Source: RGIG7450 sp045648785
GTDB lineage: Bacteria; Bacillota; Clostridia; RUG12999
DNA: 45,050 nt
Assembly (NCBI GenBank): GCA_045648785.1
Contig: JAZROP010000019.1
Span: forward strand, 1 to 45,050
Direction of reading: 5' to 3'
Shown here: in pieces, positions 41,801 to 45,050 of the stretch
How the letters are laid out: the number at the start of each line of letters is the position of its first letter
Position numbering within the stretch: position 1 is the first letter of the stretch
Translations under genes and position numbers: made by a program
Notes under the pieces: model-generated
What the model saw: only the letters and a program-made list of their open reading frames with translations
Told to the model about the DNA's origin: nothing
Database searches by the model: none

Positions 41801-42742
41801 GTTCGTTCAGTAATTTCCTGTAACTCCAAAATCGGTGTGTGTTCACATTGTTATGGTGCAAACCTTGCAACAGGTGAGCCTGTCAATATGGGTGAGGCAG
41901 TAGGCGTTATTGCTGCTCAGTCCATTGGCGAACCGGGTACACAGCTTACAATGAGAACTTTCCACAGTGGTGGTATCGCAGGCGATGACATCACACAGGG
42001 TCTACCTCGTATCGAAGAACTTTTCGAAGCGAGAAAGCCAAAAGGTCAGGCAATCATTGCTGAGCATGATGGTGTTGTTCAAATTGAACAGACTGATAAA
42101 AACCCAATCATCTGGATTACGAACAGAACTCCCGATGGTGAAGCGTTTGAAGAAAAACATGAAATTCCTTATGATGCTACAATTAAAGTATCTGACGGGG
42201 ATGTTGTAAAAGCCGGTGACGGACTTACAGTTGGTTCAATCGCACCTATCGAACTTTTGCGCGTTACAGATGCGGCAACCGTTCAGAGATATCTGTCACA
42301 GGAAGTTCAGAAAGTTTATAAGCTTCAGGGTGTTGATATTAACGACAAACACATTGAGGTTATTATCAGACAGATGATGCGTAAGGTTAAGATTGAAGAA
42401 CCCGGTGATTCCGGACTGCTTCAGGGCACAACCGTTGAAAAACGCGAATATGAAGAAATTTGTGACAAGCTTCGTGCAGAAGGCAAAACTCTGCCTGAAG
42501 CAAAGGATGTTCTTCTTGGTATCACTAAAGCTTCGCTAGCAACAGACTCTTTCCTCTCCGCAGCATCATTCCAGGAGACAACAAGAGTTCTTACGGATGC
42601 AGCTATTAAAGGTAAGATCGACCCGCTTATTGGTCTTAAGGAAAATGTTATTATCGGTAAACTTATTCCTGCTGGTACAGGTATGACAGCTTACAATAAA
42701 ATTGAGCTTGGGGAAGCCCAGGAAGAAGAAATAATAGAATAA
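38873..42742 (+). CDS. rpoC: DNA-directed RNA polymerase subunit beta'
   Basis: A 1289-residue catalytic subunit, about 80-100 residues longer than usual for Clostridia. N-terminal zinc site CHCGKYKRIRYKGLVCDRCG (59-78), catalytic Mg loop NADFDGDQM (447-455), trigger loop and bridge helix near MMATSGARGN. The extra length lies at about 524-640, where a family motif occurs three times: starting at E524, M560 and M610, each F....EA..A(Y/F) with a following acidic/hydrophobic strand. Only the third copy (EALLAYDNKVVQIHEPIKVR) matches the position in ordinary RpoC. Otherwise intact. Confidence 0.98.
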   Translation: MLEKNFDAIKIGLASPEQIRVFSKGEVKKPETINYRTLKPERDGLFCERIFGPTKDWECHCGKYKRIRYKGLVCDRCGVEITRSKVRRERMGHIELAAPVSHIWYFKGIPSRMGLILNMSPRSLEKVLYFAAYVVLDPGKTGLQKKDILSETEYKETLEKYGSKNFRAGMGAEAIKELLSEIDLDVMSTELHDEMDKSQGQKKARIIKQLEVVEAFRLSGNRPEWMILDVVPVIPPEIRPMVQLDGGRFATSDLNDLYRRVINRNNRLKRLLELGAPDIIVRNEKRMLQESVDALIDNGRRGKPVTGPGNRPLKSLSDMLKGKQGRFRQNLLGKRVDYSGRSVIVVGPELKIYQCGLPKEMALELFKPFVMKKLVNDSVAHNIKNAKKKVERADDSVWDILDEIIKDHPVMLNRAPTLHRLGIQAFEPVLVEGRAIRLHPLVCTAYNADFDGDQMAVHVPLSPEAQAEARFLMLSANNLLKPQDGKPVTVPTQDMVLGSFYLTVARGESELVGAQKPKKSPVAEFKNLKEAMNAYGEGQIGFYDSISVKKEITNIARLNMKTFATADEAITAFENGEIKEYEAIMLENGEGIEGVIEDGKLITTYKHITMKAFADVNEALLAYDNKVVQIHEPIKVRVTREINGEEKSKVIKATIGRLIFNQGIPQDLGIVDRNNPETMFDLEVTYKTTKKELEKIIDKCIQKHGITETAVVLDQIKAQGFKYSTRGAITVGVSDMEIPPTKPQYIKEAETKIDEITSLYKMGFLTDDERYSHVIEIWKVAIDNITKALMNNMGEFNPISMMATSGARGNVGQIRQLAGIRGLMADTTGKSVEIPVKSSFREGLDVLEFFISSHGARKGLADTALRTADSGYLTRRLVDVSQEVIIKEDDCGTLTGIKISALENEKHKGASGDSSRYIIEPLSERITGRFLAWKTLDGQDNNIVHPETGEIILAAGEFITKAKAEEIEKAGIKEIEVRSVISCNSKIGVCSHCYGANLATGEPVNMGEAVGVIAAQSIGEPGTQLTMRTFHSGGIAGDDITQGLPRIEELFEARKPKGQAIIAEHDGVVQIEQTDKNPIIWITNRTPDGEAFEEKHEIPYDATIKVSDGDVVKAGDGLTVGSIAPIELLRVTDAATVQRYLSQEVQKVYKLQGVDINDKHIEVIIRQMMRKVKIEEPGDSGLLQGTTVEKREYEEICDKLRAEGKTLPEAKDVLLGITKASLATDSFLSAASFQETTRVLTDAAIKGKIDPLIGLKENVIIGKLIPAGTGMTAYNKIELGEAQEEEIIE

Positions 42743-42755
42743 TTTAAGAAAAAGA

Positions 42756-42784
42756 TTGACATTTTAAATTATTTGATATAAAAT
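42756..42784 (+). promoter_or_regulatory. promoter of rpsL
   Basis: TTGACA (42756-42761), 17-bp spacer, TAAAAT (42779-42784). Confidence 0.75.
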
Positions 42785-42804
42785 ACTAGAATGTGGGTTT
42801 ATGT

Positions 42805-42826
42805 TCCGGCATCTTCAGATGCCGGA
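42805..42826 (+). promoter_or_regulatory. rpsL leader hairpin
   Basis: A perfect 9-bp stem TCCGGCATC/GATGCCGGA around TTCA, in the transcribed leader between promoter and rpsL. No T-run follows. It may be a protein-binding or stabilising element. Confidence 0.55.
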
Positions 42827-42899
42827 TATAGCCTTGTAATTAAGTAATTAGTTAACTTCACATATACTAATTAAATTTTTTTGACGGAGGTGAAAAAGA

Positions 42900-43316
42900 G
42901 TGCCAACATTTAATCAGCTGGTTAATAAAGGCAGACAGACCGCAGTTAAAAAGTCTAAAGCTCCTGCACTTCAGAAGGGTATGAATACTCTTAAGAAAAA
43001 GGCTACAGACAACAGTTCTCCTCAGAAGAGAGGCGTATGTACTACGGTTAAAACAATGACCCCTAAAAAGCCGAACTCAGCGCTTCGTAAACTTGCCAGA
43101 GTTAGACTTACAAACGGTATTGAAGTTTCCGCTTATATACCCGGTATCGGTCATAACCTGCAGGAACACAGCGTTGTTCTGATCAGAGGCGGCAGAATTA
43201 AGGACCTTCCTGGTGTAAGATATCACATTATCCGTGGTACACTTGATACTCAGGGCGTTCAGAACAGACTGCAGTCCAGATCAAAATACGGCGCAAAGAA
43301 ACCCAAGGCAAAATAA
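42900..43316 (+). CDS. rpsL: 30S ribosomal protein S12
   Basis: A 138-residue ribosomal protein of the decoding site. TPKKPNSALRK keeps both lysines whose change gives streptomycin resistance. An insert of about 11 residues (near 27-40, MNTLKKKATDNS) is common in Clostridia. The start is GTG 42900 after GGAGGTGA. No L7Ae-like (rplGB) gene lies between rpoC and rpsL, unlike in Bacillus. Confidence 0.97.
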   Translation: MPTFNQLVNKGRQTAVKKSKAPALQKGMNTLKKKATDNSSPQKRGVCTTVKTMTPKKPNSALRKLARVRLTNGIEVSAYIPGIGHNLQEHSVVLIRGGRIKDLPGVRYHIIRGTLDTQGVQNRLQSRSKYGAKKPKAK

Positions 43317-43407
43317 TTGCCAACTTAGTGTGAAATTTTATTCGCACCCTAATTAAATAGTGAGGCTGCGAAATTTATATATTATAAGTTTTGAGTCCAC
43401 ACTATAC

Positions 43408-43426
43408 TGACGGATAATATTCGTCA
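43408..43426 (+). promoter_or_regulatory. rpsG leader hairpin
   Basis: TGACGGAT (43408-43415) pairs with ATTCGTCA (43419-43426), one G-T, in the 151-nt gap between rpsL and rpsG. It could be an S7-binding site for feedback control, as S7 regulates the str operon in E. coli; this is inference. Confidence 0.45.
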
Positions 43427-43467
43427 GAGTACCGATGAAATCATAAAATATGAAGGAGGGAAGTACG

Positions 43468-43935
43468 GTGAGAAGATCAAGTGCCGCTAAAAGAGATGTT
43501 TTAGCAGATCCTATGTACAACAGTAAGCTTGTTACAAAGCTTATCAATAATGTTATGTATGACGGTAAAAAAGGTATTGCACAGAAAATTGTATACGATG
43601 CATTTGATATAATCCGTGAAAAAACCGGTAAAGAACCTCTTGAAGCATTCAAAGAGGCTCTCGAAAACATTATGCCTGTTCTCGAGGTTAAAGCTCGCAG
43701 AGTAGGTGGTTCCACATATCAGGTGCCGATCGAAGTTCGTGCAGAAAGAAGACAGACACTTGGACTCAGATGGCTTACACTTTATGCAAGAGCAAGAAGT
43801 GAAAAGACCATGCGTGAGAGACTTGCAGGCGAAATTATGGATGCAATTAATAATACAGGTTCTGCAGTTAAAAAACGCGAAGATACCCACAAAATGGCAG
43901 AAGCAAACAAAGCTTTTGCACATTTCCGTTGGTAA
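43468..43935 (+). CDS. rpsG: 30S ribosomal protein S7
   Basis: A 155-residue assembly protein of the 30S head. Starts at GTG 43468 (VRRSSAAKRDVLADP), after GGAGGGA; an in-frame ATG at 43450 is too far upstream for this site and adds unrelated residues. GGSTYQVPIEVR and LRWLTLYAR are universal S7 motifs. Part of the str cluster ahead of fusA. Confidence 0.97.
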   Translation: MRRSSAAKRDVLADPMYNSKLVTKLINNVMYDGKKGIAQKIVYDAFDIIREKTGKEPLEAFKEALENIMPVLEVKARRVGGSTYQVPIEVRAERRQTLGLRWLTLYARARSEKTMRERLAGEIMDAINNTGSAVKKREDTHKMAEANKAFAHFRW

Positions 43936-43965
43936 TCTTGATTTAAATAATAGGAGGATTCCAAT

Positions 43966-45050
43966 ATGGCAAGAGAATTTGCTCTTGACGTTACTCGTAA
44001 TATCGGAATCATGGCTCATATTGACGCAGGTAAAACAACAACTACTGAACGTATTCTGTTTTATACCGGCGTTAACTACAAAATAGGAGAAACCCATGAT
44101 GGTGCAGCTACAATGGACTGGATGGAGCAGGAACAGGAACGTGGTATCACTATCACGTCCGCTGCTACAACAGCTTCATGGAAAGGTCACAGAATTAACA
44201 TCATTGACACACCGGGACACGTTGACTTCACAGTTGAGGTTGAGCGTTCGCTTCGTGTTCTTGACGGTTCTGTAACAGTATTCTGCGCTAAGGGCGGTGT
44301 TGAGCCACAGTCCGAAACAGTTTGGCGTCAGGCTGATAACTACGGCGTACCTCGTATGGCGTATATTAACAAAATGGATATTCTGGGTGCTGACTTCTAC
44401 AATGTTTTAAACATGATGAAGGACAGGCTCCAGTGTAATGCTGTTCCGATTCAGCTTCCTATTGGTTCAGAGGAAACATTCAAAGGTATCATAGACCTTG
44501 TTGAAATGAAGGCTTATGTTTACTATGATGACCTTGGAAAAGATATCAGACAGGAAGACATTCCGGAAGATATGAAAGACCAGGCTGAAGAATATCGTGC
44601 AGCAATGATGGAAGCTATCGTTGAAACAGACGAAGCTTTAATGGAAAAATTCTTCGCTGACGAAGAAATTACAATTCCGGAAATTAAAAAAGCTATAAGA
44701 AAAGCAACAATCGGACTTCAGATAGTTCCTGTTGTTTGCGGAACTTCTTACAGAAATAAGGGCGTTCAGAAACTTCTTGACGCAATTGTTGACTATATGC
44801 CGTCTCCGCTTGATATACCCCCGATTAAGGGTACAATCCCCGGTGACGATTCAGGTGAAGAATTTGAAAGACATTCTTCAGATACTGAGCCTTTCTCAGC
44901 GCTTGCATTCAAGATTATGACAGACCCGTTTGTTGGTAAACTCTGCTTCTTCCGTGTGTACTCCGGTACAATGGAAGCAGGTTCTTATGTTCTTAACTCT
45001 GTTAAAGGACAGAAAGAAAGAATTGGTCGTATCCTTCAGATGCACGCTAA
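43966..45050 (+). CDS. fusA: elongation factor G, N-terminal part
   Basis: The first 361 codons of EF-G, the translocation GTPase; it runs off the right edge. G1 AHIDAGKTTTTER, switch I with RGITI, G3 DTPGHVDF and G4 NKMD are all present, followed by the start of domain II. ATG 43966 follows TAGGAGGA. It is 30 bp behind rpsG in the classical str order rpsL-rpsG-fusA. Truncation is due to the window only. Confidence 0.97.
   Translation, partial: MAREFALDVTRNIGIMAHIDAGKTTTTERILFYTGVNYKIGETHDGAATMDWMEQEQERGITITSAATTASWKGHRINIIDTPGHVDFTVEVERSLRVLDGSVTVFCAKGGVEPQSETVWRQADNYGVPRMAYINKMDILGADFYNVLNMMKDRLQCNAVPIQLPIGSEETFKGIIDLVEMKAYVYYDDLGKDIRQEDIPEDMKDQAEEYRAAMMEAIVETDEALMEKFFADEEITIPEIKKAIRKATIGLQIVPVVCGTSYRNKGVQKLLDAIVDYMPSPLDIPPIKGTIPGDDSGEEFERHSSDTEPFSALAFKIMTDPFVGKLCFFRVYSGTMEAGSYVLNSVKGQKERIGRILQMHA

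Overview
The window is about 45 kb of AT-rich, low-GC Gram-positive chromosome, most consistent with an anaerobic, endospore-forming member of the class Clostridia. The main evidence is spoIIID, a CotJC-type manganese catalase, SleC-like cortex-lytic proteins, S-layer-homology (SLH) surface proteins, a PPi-type phosphofructokinase, purine-rich Shine-Dalgarno sites and sigma-A promoters with 17-bp spacers. A bile salt hydrolase-like gene fits a gut habitat. The species cannot be named from the sequence. No tRNA, rRNA, CRISPR array, intact transposase or prophage gene was seen.

Layout. 1-3.4 kb: the end of an SLH surface protein, a decayed four-helix-bundle gene, a copy of a dispersed hairpin repeat, a DUF6512 membrane protein, and an SdpR/SdpI-type repressor-immunity pair whose promoter lies between two palindromes. 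3.4-6.4 kb: a small XRE repressor divergent from a secreted protein with five 30-residue GWY repeats, then a small ORF, a ferritin-like protein and a choloylglycine hydrolase. 6.6-13.5 kb: mostly housekeeping and transport (dtd, Mn catalase, an ACT-ACT-metallo-beta-lactamase fusion, purC, a SulP transporter, a glycine riboswitch and its AGCS symporter). 13.5-17.3 kb: three consecutive broken genes (N-acylglucosamine 2-epimerase, AraC regulator, glycerate kinase), each retaining sequence from both ends with the middle missing, then an intact M20 peptidase and CapA protein. 17.4-24.4 kb: PPi-PFK, an SLH protein with an unknown C-terminal half, a HAD phosphatase, an AEC transporter and an amino-acid ABC transporter. 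24.5-31.9 kb: a CNNM/CorC protein behind a 215-nt structured leader, thiI, spoIIID, a D-2-hydroxyacid dehydrogenase, an unknown secreted protein, CcdA and an FAD-Rieske oxidoreductase. 32-34.8 kb: an orphan operator, a truncated membrane-protein gene, and a three-gene SleC-like/peptidoglycan-binding operon. 34.9-45 kb: rpoB-rpoC-rpsL-rpsG-fusA (fusA runs off the end).

How the parts relate. The glycine riboswitch and AGCS symporter form one glycine-responsive import unit. SpoIIID, the Mn catalase and the SleC-like operon are scattered sporulation genes. The CapA/M20 pair is the surviving part of a larger decayed cluster. The most unusual signals are the dispersed GGCGATTGGTCTTAGGGA repeat, the run of middle-deleted genes, a triplicated motif in RpoC, an uncharacterised leader RNA ahead of the CNNM gene, the repressor/GWY-repeat secreted protein locus, and several leaders in which a hairpin hides the ribosome binding site. 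No complete new defence or mobile system was identified.
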